A stretch of DNA of 12,931 bases from an uncultured Clostridium sp. (GTDB taxonomy: Bacteria; Bacillota; Clostridia; Lachnospirales; Lachnospiraceae): assembly GCA_900551225.1 (NCBI GenBank), contig URUZ01000120.1:1-12931 (forward strand), given 5' to 3'. The notes beneath the pieces were generated by a model. It was not told the DNA's origin. It searched no databases and was given only the letters and a program-made list of their open reading frames with translations. Both the position numbers and the translations under genes were made by a program. This document shows, one piece after another, positions 12,253-12,931 of this stretch (positions within the stretch are counted from its first letter, which is position 1; each line of letters opens with the position of its first letter).

Positions 12253-12931
12253 TCAGACCTTCAGCGCCGGCGTACAGCAGGGCGCATCTAAGAGTTCCTT
12301 CAGCTCCTGGTCCAGCTTCATCAGGGTCAGGGAGCAGCCGGTCATATCCAGGGCCGTCATGTAGTTGCCCACCATGGTCCGGTATACGCGGATTCCCTTC
12401 TCCGCCAGCAGTTCATGTACTTCTTTATTCAAAATATAAAGCTCCATAAGGGGTGTGCCGCCCAGCCCGTTGACCAGCAGGGCCACCTCGCTGCCGCTGT
12501 AGTCATAGTCCTCCAGGATTTTGTCCAGAAGAGTCTTTGCGGTCTCCCGGGCCGTCATGGTTCTCCGGCGCTCCACACCGGGCTCCCCGTGGATTCCCAT
12601 ACCCACCTCCACCTCATCCTCGGCCAGGGTAAAGCCCGGCTTTCCAACGGCGGGAAGCGTGCAGGGCGACATGGCCATGCCCATGCTGCGGATGTTCTGG
12701 ATAGCCTTCTGGGCCGCTGCCTTGACTTCCTCTAAGGAGGCCCCTGTCTCCGCCTTGGCCCCTGCGATCTTGTGGACAAACACAGTGCCGGCTATGCCTC
12801 TGCGGCCCGTGGAGTAGGTGCTGTCTGGAACCGCCACATCGTCCCGCACCACCACGCTGTCCACCTGGATGTCCTCCATCTCGGCCAGATCCTGGGAGAG
12901 GCCGAAATTCATGATATCCCCGGAATAATTC
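12253..12931 (-). CDS. dhaK: DhaK-type dihydroxyacetone kinase subunit (substrate-binding), 5' end missing
   Basis: The C-terminal 226 codons or so are present; the open frame continues past the window edge (an in-frame ATG at 12912 is internal, since NYSGD before it is conserved in DhaK). Conserved blocks include VVVRDDVAVPDSTYS, RRGIAGTVFVHKIAGA, SMGMAMSPCTLPAVG and VGMGIHGEPGVERR. The His in GIHGEPG corresponds to the His that forms the hemiaminal with the carbonyl of dihydroxyacetone (His218 in E. coli). The subunit therefore should bind a small ketone or aldehyde. It leads the dhaK-dhaL-ATC-hydrolase-family operon; upstream genes such as dhaM are outside the window. Confidence 0.92.
   Translation of the reverse strand, partial: NYSGDIMNFGLSQDLAEMEDIQVDSVVVRDDVAVPDSTYSTGRRGIAGTVFVHKIAGAKAETGASLEEVKAAAQKAIQNIRSMGMAMSPCTLPAVGKPGFTLAEDEVEVGMGIHGEPGVERRRTMTARETAKTLLDKILEDYDYSGSEVALLVNGLGGTPLMELYILNKEVHELLAEKGIRVYRTMVGNYMTALDMTGCSLTLMKLDQELKELLDAPCCTPALKV

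Noticed and set aside
11498..12817. Plus-strand open frames opposite dhaL and dhaK
   Set aside because: Low-complexity Pro/Ser/Arg-rich products typical of antisense reading of GC-rich genes, while the minus strand encodes conserved kinase subunits.

Overview
The window looks like chromosomal DNA of an anaerobic Firmicute, most likely a Lachnospiraceae member related to Enterocloster or Clostridium clostridioforme. Evidence for this is strong GGAGG ribosome binding sites before nearly every gene, several non-ATG or overlapping starts, a 2-hydroxyacyl-CoA dehydratase activase, a Clostridia-style RecQ and a dihydroxyacetone-kinase operon. The genus is inferred, not proven. Base composition is uneven: 12661-12720 has 39 G/C in 60 and 8041-8100 (recQ) has 37, but 5281-5340 has only 20. 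This marks roughly 4400-6350 as a low-GC patch.

Layout. (a) 1-1215: the 5' end of an acyl-CoA dehydratase activase (minus) lies divergent to a LysR regulator (plus); the 153-bp gap between them holds two facing promoters and two perfect palindromes. (b) 1305-3302, minus strand: a SAM methyltransferase, then a two-domain cysteine-rich Fe-S (CCG/HdrB-like) protein, then an AdaA-type alkylation-responsive regulator 20 bp after it. (c) 3407-4327, plus: a protein with a long Pro-X-X tract and a C-terminal DUF4397 domain, ending at a strong terminator. (d) 9025-4403, minus: recQ followed by five tightly packed small genes (70-aa hypothetical, 100-aa membrane protein, 163-aa and 210-aa hypotheticals, HIT-family hydrolase), two of them joined by ATGA overlaps. 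(e) 9056-9300: the recQ promoter plus short direct repeats and hairpins. (f) 12931-9301, minus: dhaK (cut by the window edge), dhaL and an ATC-hydrolase-family gene, closed by a near-perfect terminator, then a GAF-PAS-AAA-Fis regulator resembling DhaR.

How the genes may work together. The most interesting unit is the last one. DhaK and DhaL-type kinase subunits are co-transcribed with an L-2-amino-thiazoline-4-carboxylate hydrolase-family protein. Next to them is a DhaR-like regulator whose AAA+ module has lost the Walker A sequence, the Walker B acid pair and the GAFTGA loop, so it probably does not work as a normal sigma-54 activator. DhaL also has Trp in place of two active-site-region residues, which hints at a substrate other than dihydroxyacetone. 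Other leads are the AdaA/Fe-S gene pair, the Pro-X-X/DUF4397 protein behind a sporulation-like promoter, and the low-GC cluster of unknown genes behind recQ.

No rRNA, tRNA, CRISPR array, transposase or integrase was seen. Starts were moved from the longest open frame to the best-supported ribosome binding site for the methyltransferase, Fe-S protein, DUF4397 protein, HIT protein, three hypotheticals and recQ.
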